Source: a virus. From it: a stretch of 64,000 bases of DNA. Below, piece by piece: positions 33,990 to 43,808 of this stretch. Under the pieces are notes generated by a model. The model was given only the letters and a program-made list of their open reading frames with translations. It had not been told where the DNA came from and did not search any database. The stretch's first letter is position 1. Every line of letters begins with the position of its first letter. The stretch spans positions 100,119 through 164,118 of the IMG/VR virus record IMGVR_UViG_3300025874_000005, one strand, 5' to 3'. The translations under genes were made by a program, and so were the position numbers.

Positions 33990-36900
33990 ATGGCATTAGA
34001 TAAAATAAAAAAGTCGAATAGATTACTCCAGAGTAAGAGATATACAATGGAGCAGAGTACTGATGCTCAGGAGGCATTCACAAGAACTCTCGACATTAAT
34101 GCTGGTGATGTTTATATAAGAGAAAATTTTGTTCCCTTAAATAATTTACCATATTCTGGTAGTGGACAGAACCAAGATACAATAGAATCAGGTTCAGCTT
34201 TAACAGCTGTTGATATTGTAAAGTTTCACTTCCAACATCAATTAACACCATCATCGGTTGTTAATGGTAGTAAAACAGAAGTATTTTTCTTTATATCAAA
34301 ATCAGCACATGATCCTACAATAGCTGTTACTCCTCAAATTATACAGGATGGACAACAAACAAACTTTTTATCACCAAAATATTCAGATGCTTCCTTAACA
34401 TTTAAAAATACTGAGGATAATGTACCCGCAGGAAACGGTACACCTGGATATAATGTTACTGTTAGAGTAAATGGTACTGAACAAGATTCAGCTTTTTATC
34501 AATTTGATTATAAAACAGGTGTAATACAATTCGTAGATAATTCAGTCTCACCATCAACCGGAGATACTGTCGTTTTATCAGCATACCAATATGTAGGTCC
34601 TACATTAGCAGATGGTGGTGTTGGTGGAGGTAATGCTTTTCCATTTTCAGGATCAGCACAAATAACAGGATCAGTTGGGGGTGTTCCAGGTGGATTCGCA
34701 GTAACCGGTAGTAGTACATTTGATGTAAGTGGTACCGGAGATGATTTTTCTATAATATCAGCTCCAATACAAGATAGACCTGAATTATTAACATATAACC
34801 CTTCAACAGGTCTTATAGGATATGTAAATGCAACTAGTGGTACTAGTGGATTTTCAGGTTCAAGTGGTACAGCAGGCCAATCTGGTACTTCAGGTACAAG
34901 TGGTTCATCAGGTTCAACAGGAACAAATGGTACTTCAGGAGAATCTGGTACTTCAGGAACATCAGGTGAAAGTGCTACTTCAGGTACATCAGGTACATCA
35001 GGTACTTCAGGTACATCAGGTGAAAACGGAACAAACGGTACTTCAGGTTTAAGTGCAACAAGTGGTTCTTCAGGAACAAGTGGTACTTCAGGTGAATCAG
35101 GCACAGCAGGAACAAGCGGAGAAAGTGCAACATCAGGCTCAAGTGGTACTTCAGGTACTTCAGGTGAAAGCGGCACAGTAGGTACATCAGGAGAAAGTGC
35201 AACATCAGGCTCAAGTGGTACATCAGGTACTTCAGGAGCAGATGGAACAAGAGGTACTTCAGGTTCAAGTGGTACAAGTGGTACTTCAGGTACATCAGGT
35301 ACTTCAGGAGCAGATGGGACAAGAGGTACGTCAGGAGAAAGTGCAACATCCGGCTCATCAGGTACTAGTGGTACTTCAGGTGAATCAGGCACAGCAGGAA
35401 CAAGCGGAGAAAGTGCAACATCAGGCTCAAGTGGTACTTCAGGTACTTCAGGAGCAGATGGAACACGCGGAACTTCAGGAGAAAGCGCTACTTCAGGATC
35501 AACAGGTACTTCAGGTACATCAGGTTCAAACGGAGTAGCAGGAGAAAGTGGCTTAAGTGCTACAAGTGGTACATCAGGAACCAGTGGTGCAGATGGTACA
35601 TCAGGTACTTCAGGTTTAAGTGCAACAAGTGGTTCTTCAGGAACAAGTGGTACTTCAGGAGCAGATGGAACAAGAGGTACATCAGGAGAAAGTGCAACAT
35701 CAGGCTCAAGTGGTACTTCAGGTACTTCAGGAGAATCTGGTACTGCGGGAACATCAGGTGAAAGTAGTACAAGTGGTTCTTCAGGTACTAGTGGTACCTC
35801 AGGAGCAGATGGAACATCAGGTACATCAGGTAAAAGTGCAACAAGTGGTTCTACAGGAACAAATGGAACTTCAGGTTCAAATGGTGTTGCCGGAGAAAGT
35901 GGCTTAAGTGCTACAAGTGGTACATCAGGAACCAGTGGTGCAGATGGCACCTCAGGAACTTCAGGTGTAAGTGGTACAGCAGGTTCATCAGGAACTTCAG
36001 GTACTTCAGGAGCAGATGGAACAAGAGGTACTTCAGGAGAAAGTGCAACATCCGGCTCATCAGGTACTAGTGGTACTTCAGGTGAATCAGGCACAGCAGG
36101 AACATCAGGAGAAAGTGAAACTTCAGGATCTTCAGGAACAAGCGGTACTTCAGGAGCAGATGGAACATCAGGTACATCAGGTTTAAGTGCAACAAGTGGT
36201 TCAACAGGAACAAATGGTACAAGTGGCTCAAACGGAGTAGCAGGTGAAAGTGGCTTAAGTGCAACTTCAGGTACTTCAGGAACAAGTGGAGTTGATGGTA
36301 CATCTGGAACAAACGGAAAAAGCGGAACAAGTGGTTCATCAGGAACAAGTGGTACTTCAGGAGCAGATGGAACAAACGGAACTTCAGGTTTAAGTGCAAC
36401 TTCAGGATCATCAGGTACTTCAGGTACTTCAGGTACTTCAGGAGAATCTGGTACTGCAGGAACATCAGGTGAAAGTGCTACAAGTGGTTCAGCAGGTACA
36501 TCAGGTACTTCAGGTGAAAGTGGAACAAATGGCACATCAGGAGAAAGTGCAACCTCAGGTTCAACAGGAACAAATGGTACATCAGGTTCAAATGGGGTAG
36601 CAGGAGAAAGTGGCCTAAGTGCAACTTCAGGAACCTCAGGAACTTCAGGTGTAGATGGCACCTCAGGAACTTCAGGTGTAAGTGGTACAGGAGGTTCATC
36701 AGGTACATCAGGTACTTCAGGAGCAGATGGAACAAATGGTACAAGTGGTTTAAGTTCAACTTCAGGTTCAACAGGAACAAGCGGTACTTCAGGTGAATCA
36801 GGTACTGCAGGAACATCAGGAGAAAGCGAAACTTCAGGATCTTCAGGAACAAGCGGTACCTCAGGAGCAGATGGAACATCAGGTACATCAGGTTTAAGTG

Positions 36901-39900
36901 CAACTTCAGGTTCAACAGGTACTTCAGGTACATCAGGTTCAAATGGGGTAGCAGGTGAAAGTGGCTTAAGTGCAACTTCAGGAACTTCAGGAACTTCAGG
37001 AGCAGATGGAACTTCAGGTACAAGTGGCGAAAGTGGCGAAAGTGGCTCATCAGGTACTAGTGGTACTTCAGGAGCAGATGGAACATCAGGAACAAGTGGT
37101 CTAAGTGCAACTTCAGGTTCATCAGGTACATCAGGTACTTCAGGAGCAGAGGGAACAAAAGGAACTTCAGGAAAAAGCGGAAAAAGCGGAACTAGTGGTT
37201 CAGCAGGTACTTCAGGTACTTCAGGTGAAACAGGAACAAATGGTACATCAGGTTTAAGTGCAACAAGCGGTTCAACAGGAACAAATGGTACAAGTGGCTC
37301 AAATGGAGTAGCAGGGGAAAGCGGTTTAAGCGCAACTTCAGGTACTTCAGGAACTTCAGGTGTAGATGGTACATCAGGTACAAGTGGTGTAAGCGGAACT
37401 GGAGGTTCATCAGGAACTTCAGGTACTTCAGGAGCAGATGGAACAGCAGGAACATCAGGTGAAAGTAGTACAAGTGGTTCTTCAGGTACTAGTGGTACTT
37501 CAGGTGAATCAGGTACTGCAGGAACATCAGGAGAAAGTAAAACAAGTGGTTCATCAGGTACTTCAGGTACTTCAGGTGAAACTGGAACAAATGGTACATC
37601 AGGTAAAAGTGCAACATCAGGATCAACGGGTACTAATGGTACTTCAGGTTCAAACGGAGTAGCAGGTGAAAGTGGCTTAAGTGCAACTTCAGGTACTTCA
37701 GGAACTTCAGGAGTAGATGGAACTTCAGGTACAAGTGGCATTAGTGGTACAAGTGGCTCATCAGGTACATCAGGTACATCAGGAGCAGATGGAACAAACG
37801 GAACTTCAGGTTTAAGTGCAACTTCAGGATCAGGAGGTACTTCAGGTACTTCAGGAGCAGATGGAACAAACGGAACTTCAGGAAAAAGTGCAACTTCAGG
37901 ATCATCAGGTACATCAGGTACTTCAGGTAAAACAGGAACAAACGGAACTTCAGGTAAATCAAATACTTCAGGTACATCAGGTACTTCAGGTTCCTCAGGT
38001 ACTAATGGTACAAGAGGTTTATCAGGTAAATCAAATACTTCAGGTACATCAGGTACTTCAGGTTCGACAGGTACTTCAGGTACATCAGGTGAATCAGGCA
38101 CAGCAGGAACAAGCGGAGAAAGTGCAACTTCAGGTTCGACAGGTACTTCAGGTACATCAGGTTCAAATGGAGTAGCAGGTGAAAGTGGCTTAAGTGCAAC
38201 TTCAGGAACTTCAGGAACTTCAGGTGTAGATGGCACCTCAGGAACTTCAGGTGTAAGTGCAACAAGCGGTTCATCAGGTACTTCAGGTACAAGTGGTGCT
38301 GATGGTACAGCAGGAACATCAGGTGAAAGTAATTTAAGTGGTACATCAGGTACATCTGGTACATCAGGTACATCAGGTTCAAGAGGTACTTCAGGTACTT
38401 CAGGCGAAAATGGTACATCAGGTACAAGTGGTGTAAGTGCAACAAGTGGTTCAGCAGGTACATCAGGTACTTCAGGTGAAACCGGAACAAATGGTACGTC
38501 AGGTTTAAGTGGTAAAAGTGGTACTTCAGGTTCAGCAGGTACTTCAGGTACATCAGGTAAATCAGGTAAAAACGGCACAGCAGGAACAAGTGGTAAAAGT
38601 TCAACTTCAGGATCAGCAGGTACAAATGGTACTTCAGGTAAAAATGGAACAGCAGGAACAAGTGGTAAATCAGGAACTTCAGGTTCAACAGGAACAAATG
38701 GTACATCAGGTTCAAATGGGGTAGCAGGAGAAAGTGGCCTAAGTGCAACTTCAGGAACCTCAGGAACTTCAGGTGTAGATGGTACTTCAGGTACAAGTGG
38801 TGAAAGTGGAGGAAGTGGTTCATCCGGTACTAGCGGTACTTCAGGAACAGACGGAACAAATGGAACAAAAGGTTCAAGTGGAAATAGTGCAACATCAGGT
38901 TCATCAGGTACATCAGGTACATCAGGTGAAAGTGGAACTTCAGGAACCTCAGGTTTAAGTTCAACTTCAGGAAGTTCAGGTACTTCAGGTACAAGTGGTA
39001 AATCAGGAAAAGATGGTACTGCTGGTACATCAGGTAAATCAAATACTTCAGGAAGTTCAGGTACTTCAGGTACATCAGGTACATCAGGTGAAAGTGGAAC
39101 TTCAGGAACCTCAGGTTTAAGTTCAACTTCAGGATCAAGTGGTACTTCAGGTACAAGTGGTAAAAATGGAACAGCAGGAACAAGTGGTAAATCAAATACA
39201 TCAGGAACAACAGGTACTTCAGGTACAAGTGGTTCAAACGGAGTGGCAGGAGAAAGTGGCCTAAGTGCAACTTCAGGAACCTCAGGAACTTCAGGTGTAG
39301 ATGGAACTTCAGGCACATCAGGTTTAAGTGGTACTGCAGGTTCAAGTGGTACAGCAGGTACTTCAGGTAAATCAGGAAAAGATGGCACTTCAGGTACATC
39401 AGGCAAATCAGGTACTTCAGGATCAGCAGGTACAAATGGTACTTCAGGTAAAAGTTCAACTTCAGGTACCTCAGGTTTAAGTTCAACTTCAGGAAGTTCA
39501 GGAACTTCAGGTACTTCAGGAGCAGATGGAACAGCAGGAACCTCAGGTGAAAGTAATTTAAGTGGTACATCAGGTACATCAGGTACATCAGGTACATCAG
39601 GATCAAGGGGTACTTCAGGTACTTCCGGTAAAAATGGAACAGCAGGAACCTCAGGTTTAAGTTCAACTTCAGGATCAGCAGGTACAGCAGGTACTTCCGG
39701 TAAAAGTGGAACAGCAGGTACAAGCGGTAAATCAAATACATCAGGTACATCAGGTACTTCAGGATCATCAGGTACTAATGGTACAAGAGGTTTATCAGGT
39801 CAATCAAATACCTCAGGTACATCAGGTTCTTCGGGTTCAACAGGTACAGCAGGTACTTCCGGTAAAAGTGGAGTAGCAGGTACAAGTGGTAAAAGTTCAA

Positions 39901-42900
39901 CTTCAGGAACAACAGGTACTTCGGGTACAAGTGGCTCAAACGGAGTAGCAGGTGAAAGTGGTTTAAGCGCAACTTCAGGTACTTCAGGAACGAGTGGAGT
40001 TGATGGTACATCAGGTACAAGTGGTGTAAGTGCAACAAGTGGTTCAGCAGGTACATCAGGTACTTCAGGTAAATCAGGAGCAGATGGAACAGCAGGTACT
40101 TCAGGTAAAAGTGCAACTTCAGGATCAGGAGGTACATCAGGTACAAGCGGTAAAAACGGAACAGCAGGAACCTCAGGTAAATCTAATACTTCAGGAAGTT
40201 CAGGTACAAATGGTACTTCAGGTAAAAATGGAACAGCAGGAACCTCAGGTAAATCAAATACTTCAGGAACATCAGGTACTTCGGGATCATCAGGTACTAA
40301 CGGTACAAGAGGCCTATCAGGTCAATCAAATACCTCAGGTACATCAGGTTCTTCAGGTTCAACGGGTACGGCAGGTACAAGCGGTAAATCAGGAGCAGAT
40401 GGAACAGCAGGAACTTCAGGTGTATCAAATACTTCAGGTTCTACAGGTACTTCAGGTAAGTCAGGAGCAGATGGAACCGCAGGAACCTCAGGTAAATCTA
40501 ATACTTCAGGATCAGGAGGTACTTCAGGTACTTCAGGTAAATCAGGAGCAGATGGAACAGCAGGAACTTCAGGTAAATCAAATACTTCAGGTTCTACAGG
40601 TACAAGTGGTACTTCCGGTAAAAGTGGAACAGCAGGTACAAGCGGTAAATCAAATACTTCAGGTACATCAGGTACTTCAGGATCATCAGGTACTAATGGT
40701 ACAAGAGGCCTATCAGGTCAATCAAATACCTCAGGTACATCAGGTTCTTCGGGTTCAACAGGTACAGCAGGTACAAGCGGTAAATCAGGAAAAGATGGTA
40801 CTGCGGGTACTTCAGGTGTATCAAATACTTCAGGTTCTACAGGTACTTCAGGTAAATCAGGAGCAGATGGAACAGCAGGAACATCAGGTAAAAGTTCAAC
40901 TTCAGGATCAGCAGGTACTTCAGGTAAATCAGGAGCAGATGGAACAGCAGGAACCTCAGGTAAATCAAATACATCAGGATCATCAGGTACATCAGGATCA
41001 TCAGGTATAGATGGGGGTAGTGGTGAAAGTGGCGAAAGCGCTACAAGTGGATCATCAGGTACTTCAGGTACTTCAGGTAAAAATGGTACTGCTGGAACTT
41101 CAGGTGTATCAAATACTTCAGGAAGTTCAGGTACAAATGGTACTTCAGGTAAAAATGGAACAGCAGGAACAAGTGGTAAATCAAACACTTCAGGTACATC
41201 AGGTACTTCGGGTTCCTCGGGTACTAATGGTACAAGAGGCCTATCAGGTCAATCAAATACCTCAGGTACCTCAGGTACATCAGGTTCTTCAGGTTCAACA
41301 GGTACGGCAGGTACAAGCGGTAAATCAGGAAAAGATGGAACAGCCGGAACATCAGGTAAAAGTGCAACTTCAGGATCAGGAGGTACTTCAGGTACTTCAG
41401 GTAAGTCAGGAGCAGATGGAACAGCAGGTACTTCAGGTAAAAGTGCAACTTCAGGATCAGGAGGTACATCAGGTACTTCAGGTAAAAATGGAACAGCAGG
41501 AACAAGTGGTAAATCAAACACTTCAGGAACATCCGGTACTTCAGGTTCCTCAGGTACTAACGGTACAAGAGGCCTATCAGGTCAATCAAATACCTCAGGT
41601 ACCTCAGGTACATCAGGTTCTTCAGGTTCAACGGGTACAGCAGGTACTTCAGGTAAATCAGGAGCAGATGGAACAGCAGGAACATCAGGTAAATCTAATA
41701 CTTCAGGTTCTACAGGTACTTCAGGTAAGTCAGGAGCAGATGGAACAGCAGGTACTTCAGGTGTATCAAATACTTCAGGATCAGCAGGTACTTCAGGTAA
41801 ATCAGGAGCAGATGGAACAGCAGGTACTTCAGGTGTATCAAATACTTCAGGATCAGCAGGTACTTCAGGTAAATCAGGAGCAGATGGAACAGCAGGAACC
41901 TCAGGTAAATCAAACACTTCAGGTTCTACAGGTACTTCAGGTACTTCAGGTAAATCAGGAGCAGATGGAACAGCAGGAACTTCAGGTAAATCAAATACTT
42001 CAGGTTCAACGGGTACGGCAGGTACAAGCGGTAAATCAGGAGCAGATGGAACAGCAGGAACATCAGGTAAATCTAATACTTCAGGATCAGCAGGTACTTC
42101 AGGTAAATCAGGAGCAGATGGAACAGCAGGAACCTCAGGTAAAAGTGCAACTTCAGGATCAGGAGGTACTTCAGGTACAAGCGGTAAAAACGGAACAGCA
42201 GGTACGTCAGGTACTTCAGGATCATCAGGTACAACTGGTTCAAGTGGTGTAGGTGGTGCTGGTGGTGTTTCAGGTGGATCAGGTACATCTGGTACATCAG
42301 GAAAAGATGGTACTTCAGGATCATCAGGTACATCAGGTACATCAGGTACTTCAGGTACTTCAGGTAAAAATGGTACAAGTGGTACATCAGGTATAAACGG
42401 TGCCTCAGGAGCGAGTGGAACACCTTTAGAGGTTTGGGTTGATGATAATACATCATTAGATTATGCTGCAAATATTAAGATAAATGGAGCAAATTATACA
42501 CAAGCATCACCATTTACATTAAATACAGATTTTTCATTAGGTATTACAAACCCATTCCAAATAGGTAAAAACCAACCAGACTTAACTAATACAAGTGCAA
42601 TTAATGGTACAGGATTTATTGAATATCTAATCCCAGGTGCAGATGGTTTTACTGGGGAATTTTATACTGGTGGGGGGAATGCAGGTGGAGTAACTCAATT
42701 TGAATTAGTAGCTTTAAACAGTGCTGGTAATTGGGATGAAGCAGATGCTGATTTATCATCAACAAAGAATTTATTGGGTGTTGCATATAAGGCAACCGGA
42801 GTATTGGTTGATGTTATATTAAGAGGTATGATTAAATCTAAGACTTTTAGTTTTACTGTTGGAGCACCAGTTTATGTTTCAAGAACACCTGGGGGTTTCA

Positions 42901-43013
42901 CACAATCATTAACAGGATTTGTTACTGGTGATTATGTAAGATTAGTAGGACATTCCATAGAAACTAATGTTTTATATTTCAACCCAGAACCAACATGGAT
43001 CTTAATTTCATAA
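33990..43013 (+). CDS. Giant collagen-like Gly-Thr-Ser repeat fibre
   Basis: A 3007-residue protein. Residues 1-280 form an ordered N-terminal domain (MALDKIKKSNRLLQSKRY, VVLSAYQYVGPT). Residues ~281-2809 are an almost unbroken Gly-x-y triplet array, mainly GTS with GES, GKS, GAD, GSS and GTA, without proline in the array I read. At intervals Gly is replaced in register (GES-ATS, GKS-NTS, GES-STS). The first part is Glu/Asp-rich and the later part Lys-rich. Residues ~2810-3007 form a globular C-terminal domain (LEVWVDDNTSLDYAANIKIN, GAPVYVSRTPGGFT). It should form a long trimeric triple-helix-like fibre. Three glycosyltransferase genes lie downstream. Confidence 0.85.
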   Translation: MALDKIKKSNRLLQSKRYTMEQSTDAQEAFTRTLDINAGDVYIRENFVPLNNLPYSGSGQNQDTIESGSALTAVDIVKFHFQHQLTPSSVVNGSKTEVFFFISKSAHDPTIAVTPQIIQDGQQTNFLSPKYSDASLTFKNTEDNVPAGNGTPGYNVTVRVNGTEQDSAFYQFDYKTGVIQFVDNSVSPSTGDTVVLSAYQYVGPTLADGGVGGGNAFPFSGSAQITGSVGGVPGGFAVTGSSTFDVSGTGDDFSIISAPIQDRPELLTYNPSTGLIGYVNATSGTSGFSGSSGTAGQSGTSGTSGSSGSTGTNGTSGESGTSGTSGESATSGTSGTSGTSGTSGENGTNGTSGLSATSGSSGTSGTSGESGTAGTSGESATSGSSGTSGTSGESGTVGTSGESATSGSSGTSGTSGADGTRGTSGSSGTSGTSGTSGTSGADGTRGTSGESATSGSSGTSGTSGESGTAGTSGESATSGSSGTSGTSGADGTRGTSGESATSGSTGTSGTSGSNGVAGESGLSATSGTSGTSGADGTSGTSGLSATSGSSGTSGTSGADGTRGTSGESATSGSSGTSGTSGESGTAGTSGESSTSGSSGTSGTSGADGTSGTSGKSATSGSTGTNGTSGSNGVAGESGLSATSGTSGTSGADGTSGTSGVSGTAGSSGTSGTSGADGTRGTSGESATSGSSGTSGTSGESGTAGTSGESETSGSSGTSGTSGADGTSGTSGLSATSGSTGTNGTSGSNGVAGESGLSATSGTSGTSGVDGTSGTNGKSGTSGSSGTSGTSGADGTNGTSGLSATSGSSGTSGTSGTSGESGTAGTSGESATSGSAGTSGTSGESGTNGTSGESATSGSTGTNGTSGSNGVAGESGLSATSGTSGTSGVDGTSGTSGVSGTGGSSGTSGTSGADGTNGTSGLSSTSGSTGTSGTSGESGTAGTSGESETSGSSGTSGTSGADGTSGTSGLSATSGSTGTSGTSGSNGVAGESGLSATSGTSGTSGADGTSGTSGESGESGSSGTSGTSGADGTSGTSGLSATSGSSGTSGTSGAEGTKGTSGKSGKSGTSGSAGTSGTSGETGTNGTSGLSATSGSTGTNGTSGSNGVAGESGLSATSGTSGTSGVDGTSGTSGVSGTGGSSGTSGTSGADGTAGTSGESSTSGSSGTSGTSGESGTAGTSGESKTSGSSGTSGTSGETGTNGTSGKSATSGSTGTNGTSGSNGVAGESGLSATSGTSGTSGVDGTSGTSGISGTSGSSGTSGTSGADGTNGTSGLSATSGSGGTSGTSGADGTNGTSGKSATSGSSGTSGTSGKTGTNGTSGKSNTSGTSGTSGSSGTNGTRGLSGKSNTSGTSGTSGSTGTSGTSGESGTAGTSGESATSGSTGTSGTSGSNGVAGESGLSATSGTSGTSGVDGTSGTSGVSATSGSSGTSGTSGADGTAGTSGESNLSGTSGTSGTSGTSGSRGTSGTSGENGTSGTSGVSATSGSAGTSGTSGETGTNGTSGLSGKSGTSGSAGTSGTSGKSGKNGTAGTSGKSSTSGSAGTNGTSGKNGTAGTSGKSGTSGSTGTNGTSGSNGVAGESGLSATSGTSGTSGVDGTSGTSGESGGSGSSGTSGTSGTDGTNGTKGSSGNSATSGSSGTSGTSGESGTSGTSGLSSTSGSSGTSGTSGKSGKDGTAGTSGKSNTSGSSGTSGTSGTSGESGTSGTSGLSSTSGSSGTSGTSGKNGTAGTSGKSNTSGTTGTSGTSGSNGVAGESGLSATSGTSGTSGVDGTSGTSGLSGTAGSSGTAGTSGKSGKDGTSGTSGKSGTSGSAGTNGTSGKSSTSGTSGLSSTSGSSGTSGTSGADGTAGTSGESNLSGTSGTSGTSGTSGSRGTSGTSGKNGTAGTSGLSSTSGSAGTAGTSGKSGTAGTSGKSNTSGTSGTSGSSGTNGTRGLSGQSNTSGTSGSSGSTGTAGTSGKSGVAGTSGKSSTSGTTGTSGTSGSNGVAGESGLSATSGTSGTSGVDGTSGTSGVSATSGSAGTSGTSGKSGADGTAGTSGKSATSGSGGTSGTSGKNGTAGTSGKSNTSGSSGTNGTSGKNGTAGTSGKSNTSGTSGTSGSSGTNGTRGLSGQSNTSGTSGSSGSTGTAGTSGKSGADGTAGTSGVSNTSGSTGTSGKSGADGTAGTSGKSNTSGSGGTSGTSGKSGADGTAGTSGKSNTSGSTGTSGTSGKSGTAGTSGKSNTSGTSGTSGSSGTNGTRGLSGQSNTSGTSGSSGSTGTAGTSGKSGKDGTAGTSGVSNTSGSTGTSGKSGADGTAGTSGKSSTSGSAGTSGKSGADGTAGTSGKSNTSGSSGTSGSSGIDGGSGESGESATSGSSGTSGTSGKNGTAGTSGVSNTSGSSGTNGTSGKNGTAGTSGKSNTSGTSGTSGSSGTNGTRGLSGQSNTSGTSGTSGSSGSTGTAGTSGKSGKDGTAGTSGKSATSGSGGTSGTSGKSGADGTAGTSGKSATSGSGGTSGTSGKNGTAGTSGKSNTSGTSGTSGSSGTNGTRGLSGQSNTSGTSGTSGSSGSTGTAGTSGKSGADGTAGTSGKSNTSGSTGTSGKSGADGTAGTSGVSNTSGSAGTSGKSGADGTAGTSGVSNTSGSAGTSGKSGADGTAGTSGKSNTSGSTGTSGTSGKSGADGTAGTSGKSNTSGSTGTAGTSGKSGADGTAGTSGKSNTSGSAGTSGKSGADGTAGTSGKSATSGSGGTSGTSGKNGTAGTSGTSGSSGTTGSSGVGGAGGVSGGSGTSGTSGKDGTSGSSGTSGTSGTSGTSGKNGTSGTSGINGASGASGTPLEVWVDDNTSLDYAANIKINGANYTQASPFTLNTDFSLGITNPFQIGKNQPDLTNTSAINGTGFIEYLIPGADGFTGEFYTGGGNAGGVTQFELVALNSAGNWDEADADLSSTKNLLGVAYKATGVLVDVILRGMIKSKTFSFTVGAPVYVSRTPGGFTQSLTGFVTGDYVRLVGHSIETNVLYFNPEPTWILIS
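34830..42418 (+). repeat. ~7.6 kb degenerate tandem repeat (GGT-ACT-TCA type)
   Basis: The coding triplet repeat of the giant fibre. Nine-base units such as GGTACTTCA and GGAACAAGT vary in synonymous codons. About eleven long units encode GSNGVAGESGLSATSG, and about seven in the second half encode GTRGLSG(K/Q)SNTSG. Confidence 0.9.
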
Positions 43014-43017
43014 AAAT

Positions 43018-43746
43018 ATGCCTCAAGTAAATTTAGCCCCATATACTACAAACAGCTCTAACTATGCTTTAGGTAATATTAGAAGAACGGGTGTAGGTTC
43101 CTGGACTTCTATTAGAACAGGCACACCAGTTTCAGGAAATGTGTCTCAAACAGGTAATTCTACTAAAAGTATTGGTGTTGCTTGGACTGGAGGTAGTAGA
43201 GGATCATATAGCTTATATAGAAATTATATATGGTATGATGTAACAGCCTACCAAAGCGTTTTAATAACTTCAGCAGAATTAACTTGTCCTACAACGGCAG
43301 GGGTAACTGCTTTAGCACTTCCAGTAATAGCAGTAGATAGTAGTACTGCTTTTAGTAATAATTCAAACACAACATTAAGTTTAAGTCAATTTCTTTCTAC
43401 TTCTTTTGTAGCTTATAGTAATTCTACAAATTGGGCACAAACCACAGGTTTCCAACAAATAACCCTAAATAGTTCAGCAATAGTAGCAATACAAAATGGA
43501 AATAATTTTGGAGTTGGTATTATAGACCATAATTATGATTTTCAAAATGTTCAACCCTCAGGTATTGGATTTGATGGTTTTTATTTAGGTGATATGTCAA
43601 ATGCAACACAAAGATCAAGATGGACATTAACTTTAAATTACATAGCAGGATGGTCAGCCGGAGACATGAATGGAGTGGCAAGTAGTGACATGGGGGAAGT
43701 TAATGGTGTAGCTATAGCAGACATAAGTGAAATTAATGGTATTTAA
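43018..43746 (+). CDS. Fibre-associated protein with C-terminal NGVA repeats
   Basis: A 242-residue beta-rich protein four bases after the giant-fibre stop. The body has alternating strands (SYSLYRNYIWYDVTAYQSV, SSAIVAIQNGNNFGVGII) like a jelly-roll. The last ~30 residues are short repeats: GDMNGVASSDMGEVNG and VAIADISEINGI, of the (D-x-x-x-NGV-A) type often ending phage tail or adhesin proteins. Its position suggests a tip or accessory of the collagen-like fibre. It is the last gene before the glycosyltransferase block. Confidence 0.6.
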   Translation: MPQVNLAPYTTNSSNYALGNIRRTGVGSWTSIRTGTPVSGNVSQTGNSTKSIGVAWTGGSRGSYSLYRNYIWYDVTAYQSVLITSAELTCPTTAGVTALALPVIAVDSSTAFSNNSNTTLSLSQFLSTSFVAYSNSTNWAQTTGFQQITLNSSAIVAIQNGNNFGVGIIDHNYDFQNVQPSGIGFDGFYLGDMSNATQRSRWTLTLNYIAGWSAGDMNGVASSDMGEVNGVAIADISEINGI

Positions 43747-43768
43747 CAATAGTTTGGATATGTAATTA

Positions 43769-43777
43769 ATATTTATT
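43769..43777 (+). promoter_or_regulatory. Variant ATATTTATT element
   Basis: ATATTTATTATATT, one base different from the common element, 31 bases before the glycosyltransferase ATG at 43809. Confidence 0.4.
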
Positions 43778-43808
43778 ATATTGTCAAGTAGTTTTAAAAA
43801 ATAGTTAT

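Noticed and set aside
34508-39406. 1632-codon minus-strand open frame encoding PEVPEVP repeats, and similar frames at 40718-41917
   Set aside because: Mirror of the Gly-Thr-Ser triplet array: the complement of GGTACTTCA-type units lacks stops in one frame (CCTGAAGTA gives Pro-Glu-Val). It has no leader, no independent domain and covers a strong + strand gene.
34830-42418. Possible CRISPR or non-coding satellite array
   Set aside because: No constant repeat with unique spacers; the nine-base units stay in one reading frame with synonymous changes, so it is coding.
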